Shown here in pieces: positions 8,983 through 17,254 of a DNA stretch of 64,000 bases. The stretch lies in contig OZ250180.1 in NCBI GenBank assembly GCA_965238215.1, positions 992,001 to 1,056,000 on the forward strand, read 5' to 3'. The DNA is from JAPULR01 sp965238215 (lineage in GTDB: Bacteria > Chloroflexota > Dehalococcoidia > Lucifugimonadales > GCA-2712585). The position numbers and the translations under genes were made by a program. Below the pieces are notes generated by a model that searched no databases, was not told the origin of the DNA, and worked only from the letters and a program-made list of their open reading frames with translations. How positions within the stretch are numbered: position 1 is the stretch's first letter; each line of letters begins with the position of its first letter.

Positions 8983-9135
8983 GGGCCTCGTAGGTCCACA
9001 GCCAGAAATCTTGCCTCAAGCCCCTTAACCCGCCCGCCATGACCAAACTTGCGGTCTAGCATTGACCATCGCTTTATCCCGGGTGCCAACCTCGCCCTCA
9101 CCCAACATCGCAAAACTTGCCGTCATGCAATGACC

Positions 9136-9642
9136 CTAGACCCCGCTGTCCTTGAACACCTTCGCCTTGACCGCCAGACTCCGGGACGTCCGCATCATCC
9201 TCTCAACCTGAGCCTCCGTAACCGGACGCTTCACCTTGCCGGGCACCCCCGTCACAAAGGATCCCTCCGGGACCTCGTGATTGGCCAGCACCACCGCATT
9301 CGCCGCCACCAAACACCGCCTCCCCACCGTCGTCCCGTTCAAGATCGTGCTGTTATTCCCCATCAGAGACCCCGATCCGATGCGCAGGCAGTGCACCACC
9401 ACACAGTGCCCCACCGTCACGTTATCCTCAATGACCATGTGACTCCCGTGTATGACCGACCCCTCCTGCACGTTCACGTAGTTGCCCAGCACTACCGGGC
9501 CGTCCCCGTCTCCGCGAATCGTAACGCCGGGCCAAACGCTGGAATGCTCCCCAATCTCCACGTCGCCAATTACGTAGGCGAACTCACTGACCCAAGCCGT
9601 CTCCGCAATGCGGGGCGTCTTCCCTCCAAGGCTCCTTATCAA
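9136..9642 (-). CDS. Gamma-carbonic anhydrase family left-handed beta-helix protein
   Basis: A 168-residue hexapeptide-repeat protein of the gamma-carbonic anhydrase (YrdA/CaiE-like) family. Repeats run from SEFAYVIGDVEIGEHSSVWP to the end of the helix. Candidate metal ligands are histidines in GSVIHGS and VGHCVVVHCLRIG, consistent with a zinc site between trimer subunits. The start is TTG 9642: AGGAGGAGG lies just upstream at the right spacing and the product then begins IRSLGGKTPRI as in relatives. The longer GTG form would overlap the MFS gene. It begins 31 bases after the MFS stop, so the two are probably cotranscribed. The activity itself is inferred. Confidence 0.88.
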   Translation of the reverse strand: MIRSLGGKTPRIAETAWVSEFAYVIGDVEIGEHSSVWPGVTIRGDGDGPVVLGNYVNVQEGSVIHGSHMVIEDNVTVGHCVVVHCLRIGSGSLMGNNSTILNGTTVGRRCLVAANAVVLANHEVPEGSFVTGVPGKVKRPVTEAQVERMMRTSRSLAVKAKVFKDSGV

Positions 9643-9673
9643 CGCTCTCCTCCTCCTTGACCAAATCCCTTGC

Positions 9674-10969
9674 TCATGCGACAGCCCCCTCCGCACTCTT
9701 CTTGATGGGCTTCCGCATCACCAGAAAGAGAAGCGACCCTCCACCGACCATTCCCGCAATAATCAGAAAGCCACTGCTATAGCTGAAGTTGTCCGCCATG
9801 TACCCCGCGAGAACCGGGCCAATGACCATACCCACCATCATCACCATCTGGGAAAATCCGTTGATAAGGGCGAAGTCCTTGCGACCGAAGTAGTCACCCC
9901 GCATGGCCGTGATTATCGGCCCGCGCGTCCCCCACGCCAACCCATTTACCACAGCATATATCATCAGAAACCCGTATCCCGTGGCCGTGGCCAGCAGCAC
10001 CATCGCCACCCCGTGTCCCAGCAGGCAGAGCGCCGCTATGTGCTTCTTGGAATACCGGTCCCCCAGAAACCCGCCCATCGGCTGGCACAACATCATCACC
10101 GCCGAAAGCACCACCACCACCTGCGCCGCGCTGGCCCCGGACAAGCCCAGGTCCGCCTCCATATACGCCACCTGGTGTACTCCCGTCGCAGAGATGGCCA
10201 CCAGCGCCAACGCATGACATATCGAGATTATCCAAAACGCCCACGTTCCCAACGCCTCCCGCCACGTGAAATCCTCCTCCGATGGCGGCGTCAGCCGCCG
10301 CCTCGGACTCTCGTCCGTGGACGAATCAGCCTCCCCCTTTGGGTCGTCTCCGTCAGGTAGGAAGCCGTAGGGCTCGGGACTGTATCTCACCACCTGCGAG
10401 ATGGGCAGCCCCAGCGCCAGCAACAGTACCCCCGACATTATGGCCGTGGCCTCCCAACCAAATTCGGATATCAACCAGGCCAATAGGGGAGAAAAGATAA
10501 CCCCTCCTAACCCCAGTCCCAGCATGGAGATGCCGAAGGCCTTGCCCCTGTTGCGACGGAACCAGTTGTTGATGGCCGCCATCACCGCCGCGAAGCCCGC
10601 CAAGCCTGATCCCAGGGCCAACACCATGATAGCCGCGTAGAAGGCAATGATGTGGTTGACCTGGCTCATAAACACGAAGCCTAGCGCGAAGACAACAAAC
10701 CCCACCAGCATCACTTTTTGGGGTTCGAACCTCTGGATAAGATACCCCTCAGCCGGCCCCAGCAGCCCGCTCTCCAACCTGGACAGGGATAAAGCGCCGG
10801 ACAGGGCTGTACGGCTCCAGCCGAACTGGGTCCGAATCGGCTCGAAGTAGAAGCCGAACCCGTTAAAGAAAAGCCCCGACGACAGCATCATGCTCACCAA
10901 GCCGGCGCCAACTATCCACCAGCCATAGAACAGCCTTCCCTTTTGGGCCAAAAACCAGCCAACTATCAC
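9674..10969 (-). CDS. MFS transporter (oxalate/formate or monocarboxylate type)
   Basis: A 431-residue major facilitator protein with about 12 membrane segments and a central charged loop (about residues 208-235, DGDDPKGEADSSTDESPRRR). The first segment, FYGWWIVGAGLVSMMLSSGL, and the following FEPIRTQFGWSRTALSGA are typical of the oxalate:formate antiporter/monocarboxylate group. WFRRNRGKAFGISMLGLGLG marks the loop before helix 5. It probably moves an organic acid. The start is GTG 10969. The gamma-carbonic anhydrase gene follows on the same strand. Confidence 0.85.
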   Translation of the reverse strand: MIVGWFLAQKGRLFYGWWIVGAGLVSMMLSSGLFFNGFGFYFEPIRTQFGWSRTALSGALSLSRLESGLLGPAEGYLIQRFEPQKVMLVGFVVFALGFVFMSQVNHIIAFYAAIMVLALGSGLAGFAAVMAAINNWFRRNRGKAFGISMLGLGLGGVIFSPLLAWLISEFGWEATAIMSGVLLLALGLPISQVVRYSPEPYGFLPDGDDPKGEADSSTDESPRRRLTPPSEEDFTWREALGTWAFWIISICHALALVAISATGVHQVAYMEADLGLSGASAAQVVVVLSAVMMLCQPMGGFLGDRYSKKHIAALCLLGHGVAMVLLATATGYGFLMIYAVVNGLAWGTRGPIITAMRGDYFGRKDFALINGFSQMVMMVGMVIGPVLAGYMADNFSYSSGFLIIAGMVGGGSLLFLVMRKPIKKSAEGAVA

Positions 10970-11032
10970 GGACGGGCCATCAACGGCGATTCATTCTTGC
11001 GATTCGAGGTCTCGTAAATTCCCTGCTGTCCC

Positions 11033-11260
11033 TCAGCCCTCGGCGCGACCCGCCGGACTCGAAAGGACCCGAAGCCGCCCCAACAACCGTTGGGACGCCT
11101 TCGTCACCTCCCGAACTGCGTCGTCGAAAGCCGCTGCATTTACCTTGGAGGGCTGCCGGTACCCGCTTATCTTACTCACGTACTGCAGCGCCGCCGCCTC
11201 TATCTCCTCAGGGGAGGCCACTGCCTCAGCCTGCCTCAGCCTTTTGATACTTCTACACAA
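11033..11260 (-). CDS. DUF2277 family small protein
   Basis: A 75-residue protein matching DUF2277: it begins MCRSIKRLR and continues with EEIEAAALQYVSKISGYRQP and a helical C-terminus with paired arginines. The family is found across soil and marine bacteria and its function is unknown. The start is TTG 11260 because the family always opens with MCR; no clear ribosome site is visible. Two 20-base direct repeats lie 41 and 101 bases upstream and may be regulatory. Confidence 0.85.
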   Translation of the reverse strand: MCRSIKRLRQAEAVASPEEIEAAALQYVSKISGYRQPSKVNAAAFDDAVREVTKASQRLLGRLRVLSSPAGRAEG

Positions 11261-11300
11261 GATGAAACACTATCCTAGATAATCGCGTAGACGGAAAATA

Positions 11301-11380
11301 TGACATGCTTCTGTACATGATGATAGCGCCGTTCAAGCCAATCGAACCGGTATGCAAAACTGACATGCTTCTGCACGTGA
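11301..11380. promoter_or_regulatory. Pair of 20-bp direct repeats upstream of DUF2277
   Basis: TGACATGCTTCTG(T/C)AC(A/G)TGA occurs at 11301-11320 and again at 11361-11380, 18 of 20 bases identical and exactly 60 bases apart start to start. They sit between the end of the CapA gene and the start of the DUF2277 gene. The regular spacing (nearly six helical turns) suits a regulator binding one face of the DNA, but no regulator is visible nearby. They may also be a chance remnant of duplication. Confidence 0.4.
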
Positions 11381-11391
11381 CCGCTTTGTCC

Positions 11392-12741
11392 CTAAAGTCG
11401 GATGACACCCACGTCCTCCTCGATACTTATCTCCGTGCCATATGGCTTAGACACCTCTTGCAGCCACCGAAGCGCCTGCTGCGCCACCGGACCGTAGGCC
11501 ATCACCGGCCTCCCCCGTTGGCTCATAGGCTGCTGGAAACCCAGGTCGATAGGATGCAAACGAATCTCCTTCAGTTTCCCGTTCACATAGTCGCAGAGAG
11601 CGACCACACTCCGGTAGAAGACCGGGTCCGCTGCAAACCCGAACTGTCCCCCGCCGGAACGGGCCAGTCCCCAGTCTCCAGGGTTGTGCTCGTCGCCAAG
11701 ATTAAGACCTCGATACACCGGCTCCGGCACCCACTGGACCGTCTCGTTCTGGAAAATGAAGTTCCCCAAGCTATAGAAGATGGGCCGGTTCTTGTATATC
11801 TCTATGCCCCTCAGAAAGTGCGGCCCGTGGGCAAAAAAGAGGCTGCACCCCTGGTCAATGCTGAAGTGGGCAAACTCCTCCAGGAACTTTGGCGGTGCAA
11901 TACGGGACGCCCCGTGGTATTCACCTTCCTCGCCGCTCTCGTGACAGTGCACTCCGTAAATCGGCCAGTCGGCGGCCTTCTTTGCCCCCCTTATCCAATT
12001 GCTGATGCCCGCCAGATCGTCCTTGTTGCACGCCGTCGTGATTCCGTACTCCTCGGCGAGGGAAAACTTCCCGCCCATGAACCGCAGCTCCCTACGCGGG
12101 TCATACTCGTCCACGTTCACGGGGTGGAACCGACGACCGGCCATCTCCCGCTCCTGCAATCCCAAATTCCGGTTCGCCTTATGGAGGGCATCGAAGACGT
12201 CACTCTCCACGTGATGCATGACGTTGTGCCGCAGCGCGTTTACCCCCGGCTTGCCGGGAAAATCCGGCCGGCCGAATCCCGCCGGTGCGTCCTTAGAAAA
12301 CGTCGTCGTTGCACTCATCACCGCTACCCGTCCGCCGGCAGTGTCCAGGTACGCCGGAGCTCTGGCGTGATCCATGTCCCTGCCGCCCCCCGCTTGCTTC
12401 AGCCCCTTGTCCTTGCAGTGCTCCAACGTCTTTATGAACCCCGCCTCCGAGTAGTCGTAGGAGTGGTTATTCGCCGTTGTCACCACGTCGAAACCCATCC
12501 ACTGAAGCTCGGTTATGTTGGAAGGATCCGACACCTGGAACGACACCGTGTCTTTATACTCCCAACTCATCTCGTAGTCGTGAAAGAGCATCTCCAGATT
12601 CACTACGCTTGCGTCCGCGTCTTTGAGCAGCTTCACCAGGCTCAAGAAAGACTGCTCCCGAAACATTTGCATGGGACGGGTTATCATGGCATCCCCTGCC
12701 ACTGCGATGGTTATATTCCCCTGGGCCGAATCGTAAATCAT
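11392..12741 (-). CDS. CapA-family (poly-gamma-glutamate synthesis-like) metallophosphatase
   Basis: A 449-residue protein of the CapA family, a calcineurin-like phosphoesterase fold first known from poly-gamma-glutamate capsule synthesis. Motifs are AVAGDAMITRP at the start, VVNLEMLFHD, TTANNHSYDYSEAG with the family's NNH, and the later VHCHESGEEGEYHGA and FFAHGPHFLRGIEIY with YSLGNFIFQ. No signal peptide is present, unlike many CapA proteins. ATG 12741 is preceded by GGAGGGG. No other capsule gene is nearby, so a role beyond metallo-hydrolysis is not inferred. Confidence 0.88.
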   Translation of the reverse strand: MIYDSAQGNITIAVAGDAMITRPMQMFREQSFLSLVKLLKDADASVVNLEMLFHDYEMSWEYKDTVSFQVSDPSNITELQWMGFDVVTTANNHSYDYSEAGFIKTLEHCKDKGLKQAGGGRDMDHARAPAYLDTAGGRVAVMSATTTFSKDAPAGFGRPDFPGKPGVNALRHNVMHHVESDVFDALHKANRNLGLQEREMAGRRFHPVNVDEYDPRRELRFMGGKFSLAEEYGITTACNKDDLAGISNWIRGAKKAADWPIYGVHCHESGEEGEYHGASRIAPPKFLEEFAHFSIDQGCSLFFAHGPHFLRGIEIYKNRPIFYSLGNFIFQNETVQWVPEPVYRGLNLGDEHNPGDWGLARSGGGQFGFAADPVFYRSVVALCDYVNGKLKEIRLHPIDLGFQQPMSQRGRPVMAYGPVAQQALRWLQEVSKPYGTEISIEEDVGVIRL

Positions 12742-12858
12742 CTCCCCTCCACAACTGTTGCTCTACCGCCTCTCCCACCCCCATCTCCCGGTTGGATTCT
12801 GAACCAACCTAACCTTAGAGTCAATAGCGCCCCAACCCTGTCTGCCCTCCTGTACAAT

Positions 12859-13311
12859 ATGGCCAGCAATCCCCCAACGCAGGAGAGTCGACCGGTGCAC
12901 TATATCGCCTGGACCCTAATCGCAATGTCCGCCTACGCGGTCATGGTCATACTGCTCAAGCTTTCCCTTCGTAATATCCCGCCGGAGGCCGCCGTATTCG
13001 TCACCAACACATTCCTCGTTGTGGCAGCCCTCGTATGGTCCATCTACCGGGGAGTAAAGATTACGGACCACATCGGCCTCAACCAGCCCACTCTCCTGCT
13101 TGTCCTCTCCGGCCTTGCCCTTAGCGTTGCCATTATCAGTCAATACGTGGCCCTCAGCCGAGGCCCTGTCTCCACTGTGTATCCCCTCTTCGGCATGAAT
13201 ATCGCCGTGGTTGCATTCCTCGGATTTCTCATCCTCAAGGAACCCATAAGCATCGAAAAAATAGCTGGCGTCATTCTGGCCGGTGGGGCCATATTCCTAC
13301 TGGCCAAGTAA
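12859..13311 (+). CDS. EamA/DMT-type small membrane transporter
   Basis: A 150-residue membrane protein with four or five hydrophobic helices. It has a single EamA-type repeat (drug/metabolite transporter superfamily) rather than the usual two. AVMVILLKLSLRNIPPEAAVF and the C-terminal FLGFLILKEPISIEKIAGVILAGGA are typical of the fold. One-repeat members are thought to work as dimers. The reading frame is open far upstream, opposite CapA, but only the part from ATG 12859 has transporter character and it begins past the CapA start. The substrate is unknown. Confidence 0.85.
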   Translation: MASNPPTQESRPVHYIAWTLIAMSAYAVMVILLKLSLRNIPPEAAVFVTNTFLVVAALVWSIYRGVKITDHIGLNQPTLLLVLSGLALSVAIISQYVALSRGPVSTVYPLFGMNIAVVAFLGFLILKEPISIEKIAGVILAGGAIFLLAK

Positions 13312-13347
13312 CCCGAATACCCAACCCCACGGACGAAAGGAGAAAAC

Positions 13348-13635
13348 ATGATTGGTGTTTTGACCCACCACTGGGCCAAGGACGATAAAATCGACGAGGC
13401 GCGAAGGCTGCTAGAGGGTAACGGACGCGCCCAGAGCCAAGCCCCGGGTTTCGGTGCCCGAACGACCCTCTACTCCCTCACCGACCCCACTAAGATAACG
13501 TCCCTTGTCACATGGGACAGCAACGAAATCTACGACCAGTGGCGCGCCAGCCCGGAGCGGGCCGCCGCCATGACCGGCGCCGGCGCTCTATGGTCCCGTC
13601 CCCCGGAGTCGGAGCGGTTCCAACTGGCCGACTAA
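13348..13635 (+). CDS. ABM-domain (antibiotic biosynthesis monooxygenase-like) protein
   Basis: A 95-residue ferredoxin-like alpha/beta barrel protein of the ABM/dimeric alpha-beta barrel group: MIGVLTHHWAKDDKIDEARRL, a middle APGFGARTTLYSLTDPTKIT and SLVTWDSNEIYDQW. Such proteins include haem-degrading and quinol monooxygenases, but many have no known role. GAAAGGAG lies just ahead of ATG 13348. It follows the EamA gene by 36 bases and may share its transcript. Confidence 0.8.
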   Translation: MIGVLTHHWAKDDKIDEARRLLEGNGRAQSQAPGFGARTTLYSLTDPTKITSLVTWDSNEIYDQWRASPERAAAMTGAGALWSRPPESERFQLAD

Positions 13636-13691
13636 CCCCGGCAACTCCCAGTAGGGGCGGTTCGAGTGTTTCTCCTCTTTAGACTGGGTAT

Positions 13692-13758
13692 CGGACTATA
13701 AATGAGAGGCAAAGAGGCTGGGTGGGGTGTCGAGTGGTTGTTTCTCATTTATAGTCCG
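13692..13758. repeat. 16-bp perfect inverted repeat near the left end of the insert
   Basis: CGGACTATAAATGAGA at 13692-13707 pairs perfectly with TCTCATTTATAGTCCG at 13743-13758, leaving a 35-base loop. The arms are AT-richer than the surroundings. They could be binding sites for a recombinase or regulator, or a cruciform. Confidence 0.7.
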
Positions 13759-13848
13759 TGATAGAATGTTCGCTGGAGAGGAAGTCTGGCTCCCGTGGCA
13801 GTACGAGGCAGGGCGAGGGACTTCCTCTCTTTTCTTTGTGTTATTGCT

Positions 13849-13876
13849 GATGCAGGGAGTATCAGCTCCCTGCATC
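13849..13876 (+). promoter_or_regulatory. 11-bp hairpin in the leader of the 13895 gene
   Basis: GATGCAGGGAG (13849-13859) and CTCCCTGCATC (13866-13876) form a perfect stem with a 6-base loop. It ends seven bases before the AGGAGG ribosome site of the next gene. No U-run follows, so it is more likely a leader structure or RNA-stability element than a terminator. Confidence 0.5.
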
Positions 13877-13894
13877 TCGACTAGGAGGCCGATT

Positions 13895-14113
13895 GTGAAG
13901 GCTCGAAGTCAAAACAAAATAGCGACTAAAGGCAGTGAGGGCAAGATACCTGAAATCCTAGACGTGAATCTGTCTGAACAGGAGGATTCGCTGATACTAA
14001 ATATTCGCTCAGTCGTGGGCGATAGGGAAACTGAGAGTCAAATCTTAAAGATTGACAAGTTCCATGCTTGGTTAGTGGCTGGGGATATTCTGAAATCCAC
14101 TCATGGGGTGTAA
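13895..14113 (+). CDS. Unknown small protein in the low-GC insert
   Basis: A 72-residue protein that I do not recognise. It opens MKARSQNKIATKG and has a central acidic region (VNLSEQEDSLILNIRS) and a C-terminal AWLVAGDILKS. GTG 13895 is chosen because AGGAGG lies six bases upstream; the open frame extends further 5' but crosses the hairpin. It is soluble, with no signal peptide. The next gene starts 6 bases after its stop, so the two are translationally close and may work together. Base composition is well below that of the neighbouring genes, suggesting transfer. Confidence 0.6.
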   Translation: MKARSQNKIATKGSEGKIPEILDVNLSEQEDSLILNIRSVVGDRETESQILKIDKFHAWLVAGDILKSTHGV

Positions 14114-14119
14114 TTTGTA

Positions 14120-14407
14120 ATGTCTAACCAAACTTCAAACTACTGGACTTTGAAGGGTCAATCATGGGGTGCTTTTAGCATCGCTTCATTCTTGGGTGAA
14201 ACCATAATGCTAAATGCAGTGATAACTCCAATGCGTGCTCAAGAACTATTCGATGATATCCATTCAGCATCATTCCTGTATAAAATCATCGACTGTGCTG
14301 GACTTGAAGGAGTGACTAAGGCTGAAAAATCTCAATTTCAAGAAGGCGTTGCGCTCGCTATCAGCAAATTCTTAGAAGTAATGGCCCAAAGAAAGGCAAG
14401 TGGATGA
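14120..14407 (+). CDS. Unknown small protein, second gene of the low-GC insert
   Basis: A 95-residue protein with no family that I recognise. It looks helical (AQELFDDIHSASFLYKIIDC, SQFQEGVALAISKFLEVMAQ) and soluble. It begins six bases after the preceding small gene, making a two-gene unit. A two-gene, low-GC unit of small proteins on an insert could be a toxin-antitoxin or another accessory pair, but nothing in the residues shows this. The 3' end overlaps the antisense transposase remnant frame. Confidence 0.55.
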   Translation: MSNQTSNYWTLKGQSWGAFSIASFLGETIMLNAVITPMRAQELFDDIHSASFLYKIIDCAGLEGVTKAEKSQFQEGVALAISKFLEVMAQRKASG

Positions 14408-14606
14408 AGCGGTAGTCGATGTTTCGGCGGCGTCTCTTGCCGTAACCTCTGGGCGGGCCGGGTGGACTTCTGGCTGGGTCAGGGTAGCTAGCTTCCACAA
14501 GATCGCTCAACCATAAGGCGTCGTAGGGTTGGTCCGCGAGGCAAGCGGCCATTGCCGGGGTAGTATTACGGCGTAGGCTCATGTGTGGGCGACAGAAGTT
14601 GTAATG
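14361..14606 (-). pseudogene. Transposase C-terminal remnant
   Basis: The minus strand reads HYNFCRPHMSLRRNTTPAMA followed by ACLADQPYDALWLSDLVEA, which is the C-terminal end typical of DDE transposases with a YNFxRPHxSL motif. Only this tail is left; the frame is closed by a stop at 14634-14636 just beyond the palindrome, and the catalytic part is absent. The transposase-like part is roughly 14480-14606; the frame stays open to 14361, but that end overlaps the neighbouring gene and is probably not original. Confidence 0.7.
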
Positions 14607-14633
14607 GCGGTTCGCGAACCGCCCGTCCGCCCC

Positions 14634-16529
14634 CTAAACCCCGGTGAACTTCTTGAAATGCGCCGCCATCCGCCGCATCGAGTCCCGCACGTTCTCCGGC
14701 CGCCAGTGGTACCAGCCGTGAGGCTCGCAGTTGTACTGGATGTACTCTGTGTACAAGCCCCGTTCTTTTGCGGCGCGGAAGTAATCGTCCGCCATGCTGA
14801 TTCGCACCCCGTCCCGGTCGCCCCAAAGAATGAGGAGCGGCGTCTTGACCTTGTCCAGGTTGAAGATGGCAGAACGCTCCCGCCAGTGGTCCGGCGCCAT
14901 GTCCGGCCCGCCCCGGTCCCCTGCCACCACGTCCCCAAGAACCGGCTTACCTCCGCCCCCGGAGTACCTTTCTGAGTGGATTAGGTCCGGCGGCCCATAG
15001 AAGCAGACCGCTGCATTCAGCAGGTCTGGATACTGATAAATCATGCAAAGTGTGAAGTATCCCCCCGTCGACCCGCCGTGCATCACCACCTTGTCCGGGT
15101 CAGCCAGTCCCTGTTCTATAAGGTGGTACGCGCCATAGGCGAAATCATCGATGTCGCCTCCGCCCCAATCGCCAAAGTTCAAGAACTCGTACTGCTTGCC
15201 CAGGCCCGCCGATCCCCTCACCAGGGGCGCAATTACCGAGTAACCCTTGTGCACCCAGTACTGAATGTACGGATAGAAAGCCCTAACGTGCAGCCCCTTG
15301 GTATTCGCCCGGGCATATATGACAAGCGGTGTCCTTCCTTCCGCGCCCTCGGGCCGGTAAAGCCAGGCCGGGACCTCTAGCCCATCCTTGGAGCGGTAGC
15401 GTATGAGAGTTGGCTTCACGAACGGGAAATCCTCCAACGCCTGTGGCATGTGGTGGGTAACCTGCTTCGACTCGCCCCCGTCGGCGGAAATCAGCCAAAG
15501 GTCGGAGGTATTGGCGTGGTCCATGTGCGTATACAGAATGCTCTTGCTGTCGGGAGTCCAGCGTATCGACCCCCTCACCTGGTAGGCGTCGAACCCGCCG
15601 TGAATGCCGTCCCCCTGGGTCAGCTGCACCGGCTCACCGGAGCCGTCGGCTCGGACCTTTATTATGTGGAAGCTCCACTGCTTGTTGGCCACGTACGCGA
15701 TCCACTGGCCGTCGGGCGAGTATCGGGGGTTGTACTGGTCGCATTCCTCGTCCGTCAGAAAAGTGATTTCGCCGCTCTCAATGTCGATGGTCCCCACCCG
15801 ACGCCAGCCGGAGCGGTCCGACGTGAAGACCAGTTTTGTTCCGTCGGGAGACCACCTGGGGCGGTACTCATAGTTGTTCATAGTATTCGGAGTCATGTTA
15901 CGGGTTGGCCCACCTTCGATGGGCGCAATCCAAACGTCCATCCGCTTGAAGTCTTCATAGATCGAGCGGTCCGACATGAAGGTCACGTGGCGACCGTCTG
16001 GCGACACGAATACGTCTGTGCTGTTGGCCTCTTCGCTAGTGATGTAGTGAGGCTGAACCTTGCCAGTAGGAATGTCCGTAGGCAGCGAGACCACCTGGTT
16101 GTATCCGTTTGAGCCTCCCGTCACGTAGACGATGCGCTTGCCGTCGGGAGTCCATCGGATGAACTCGTGTCCGCGAGAAGGGCCGTGGCCGTAGCTAAGG
16201 TTGATGGGAGGCTCAGACCCGTCGGCACGAACCTTGAAGGCGTCGTAGCGGGATGTATACGCTATCCATTCTCCGTCTGGAGACCACGAAGGATTCAGAC
16301 ACTCCTCGGGGTACATCGCCACCACTCGCCGGTTGTTCCCTCCGTCGATGTCGCACACCCAGAGGTCATACCCCCCGGACTCGGCGGATGTGTACGTAAT
16401 CTTCTGGCCGTCCGACGAAAGGTCAAAATGCTCCACCTTGGCATTGGTTTGAGCCAGAAGGTCTATGAGCGGGTCGTCCGGTAACTGTACCACTTCAGTG
16501 AAAGTGGCTCCTCTATTGAAATGCGTCAC
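14634..16529 (-). CDS. S9 family (prolyl oligopeptidase-type) serine peptidase
   Basis: A 631-residue enzyme with an N-terminal TolB/WD40-like beta-propeller (about 30-370, with repeated SPDG units such as YSPDGQWIAYVANKQ) and a C-terminal alpha/beta-hydrolase domain. The triad is visible: Ser in HGGSTGGYFT (about 487), Asp in WGDRDGVRI (about 573) and His in EPHGWYHW (about 604). It is similar to acylaminoacyl or dipeptidyl peptidases. No signal peptide is seen, so it is cytoplasmic. The start is GTG 16529 with AAGGAG upstream. A second S9 peptidase lies at 38862. Confidence 0.9.
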   Translation of the reverse strand: MTHFNRGATFTEVVQLPDDPLIDLLAQTNAKVEHFDLSSDGQKITYTSAESGGYDLWVCDIDGGNNRRVVAMYPEECLNPSWSPDGEWIAYTSRYDAFKVRADGSEPPINLSYGHGPSRGHEFIRWTPDGKRIVYVTGGSNGYNQVVSLPTDIPTGKVQPHYITSEEANSTDVFVSPDGRHVTFMSDRSIYEDFKRMDVWIAPIEGGPTRNMTPNTMNNYEYRPRWSPDGTKLVFTSDRSGWRRVGTIDIESGEITFLTDEECDQYNPRYSPDGQWIAYVANKQWSFHIIKVRADGSGEPVQLTQGDGIHGGFDAYQVRGSIRWTPDSKSILYTHMDHANTSDLWLISADGGESKQVTHHMPQALEDFPFVKPTLIRYRSKDGLEVPAWLYRPEGAEGRTPLVIYARANTKGLHVRAFYPYIQYWVHKGYSVIAPLVRGSAGLGKQYEFLNFGDWGGGDIDDFAYGAYHLIEQGLADPDKVVMHGGSTGGYFTLCMIYQYPDLLNAAVCFYGPPDLIHSERYSGGGGKPVLGDVVAGDRGGPDMAPDHWRERSAIFNLDKVKTPLLILWGDRDGVRISMADDYFRAAKERGLYTEYIQYNCEPHGWYHWRPENVRDSMRRMAAHFKKFTGV

Positions 16530-16841
16530 GAAAATCTAACTCCTTTTCTATGCAAGTCCGGCCCATTCTATCACACCAGACCACCACCACCTCCTTCCCG
16601 TTATTAGCGCGCAGAGCCTGCCCCAGGAGATCTCCCCTCCCGTTGTCCTCGCGGATGCGGGGACCCATACCACTCCTCCAATTTGTCATTCCAAGGCTCC
16701 CCGAGAATTCTCGTTGCCATACCACGCCAATCCCTCCCATCTGTCCCCTCGTAGGAACGGTTCGCGAGCCGCCCTTCCCCTCTCCCCAAAAGTGACACTT
16801 CCCCATTGCCCAAAATCCCTACCCACTGCTACCCTCCCTCC
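16530..16841. repeat. Gene-free stretch with four dispersed repeat units
   Basis: No gene is visible. Repeat units lie at about 16599-16636 and 16641-16668 (the CGTTGTCCTCGCGG family), 16684-16718 (the TGTCATTCC...GAGAATTCTCG family) and 16751-16774 (the palindrome GTAGGAACGGTTCGCGAGCC). The composition matches the 4969-5983 cluster. It separates the divergent S9 peptidase and small basic protein genes, so both promoters must lie in or beside repeats. Confidence 0.7.
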
Positions 16842-17210
16842 ATGAAAGAATTAAACAAAGAAATACAGGATTTTCTGGACAGCCTCACAGGACCAAAAGG
16901 CCCCCCAAAAGGCTCCTCCAAACTCAAGTGCGATGGCAAAATCAAGCCGAAACGCAAGCGTGGCGGCCAACCCGGCAACCAGAACGCCCGCAAGCACGGC
17001 TCCTACTCCAAGCGCCTCACCCCACAACAACTTGAAAAATTCCAAGACGCTTGGGAAATGACTGACCTCTCCAGGGAAATTGGCCTCCTCTGCGTCAAGC
17101 TCAACGTCCTCCGCAAGGATCCGACTACCTCACTGGACTCTATCCTCAAATTCCTTATCGCTCTCGCCGAGTTCATTCACATCCAAGAAATGTACCTATA
17201 CAATAATTGA
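16842..17210 (+). CDS. Small basic protein with GGQPGNQNARKHG motif
   Basis: A 122-residue protein. Residues about 25-60 are strongly basic (KIKPKRKRGGQPGNQNARKH), then GSYSKRLTPQQLEKFQDAW and a helical C-terminus. The GGxPGNQNARKHG motif recurs in many short bacterial and phage proteins of unknown or DNA-related role, including some terminase-small-subunit-like proteins. That is a family-level recollection, not proof. A DNA-binding role is inferred from the basic patch. Seven AAACGAG motifs lie just downstream and could be its targets. ATG 16842 is used; a TTG further 5' is less likely. Confidence 0.65.
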   Translation: MKELNKEIQDFLDSLTGPKGPPKGSSKLKCDGKIKPKRKRGGQPGNQNARKHGSYSKRLTPQQLEKFQDAWEMTDLSREIGLLCVKLNVLRKDPTTSLDSILKFLIALAEFIHIQEMYLYNN

Positions 17211-17254
17211 TACTTCATGCCAATCCATCTGCACTAATCTCCAGCAAAAAGGAA

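Larger units (their letters stand above)
13656..14614. mobile_element. Low-GC insert splitting a palindromic repeat, flanked by GGCGGTTCG
   Basis: The sequence GTAGGGGCGGTTCG at 13651-13664 is the left half of the palindrome common in this window. Its missing right half CGAACCGCCC lies at 14615 onward, directly after a second copy of GGCGGTTCG at 14606-14614. Removing 13665-14614 restores a complete palindromic unit. The inserted ~940 bases have visibly lower GC, two unknown small genes, a 16-bp inverted repeat, a strong hairpin and a transposase C-terminal remnant. This looks like an insertion with a 9-bp target duplication. No matching terminal inverted repeats are visible, so the mechanism is uncertain. 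Confidence 0.6.

Noticed and set aside
11305..13311. A 668-residue plus-strand protein
   Set aside because: Its first 518 codons are antisense to the CapA gene and have no family character; only the EamA part from 12859 is real.
13656..14614. A complete insertion sequence
   Set aside because: Only the C-terminal tail of a transposase is present and the ends lack matching inverted repeats.
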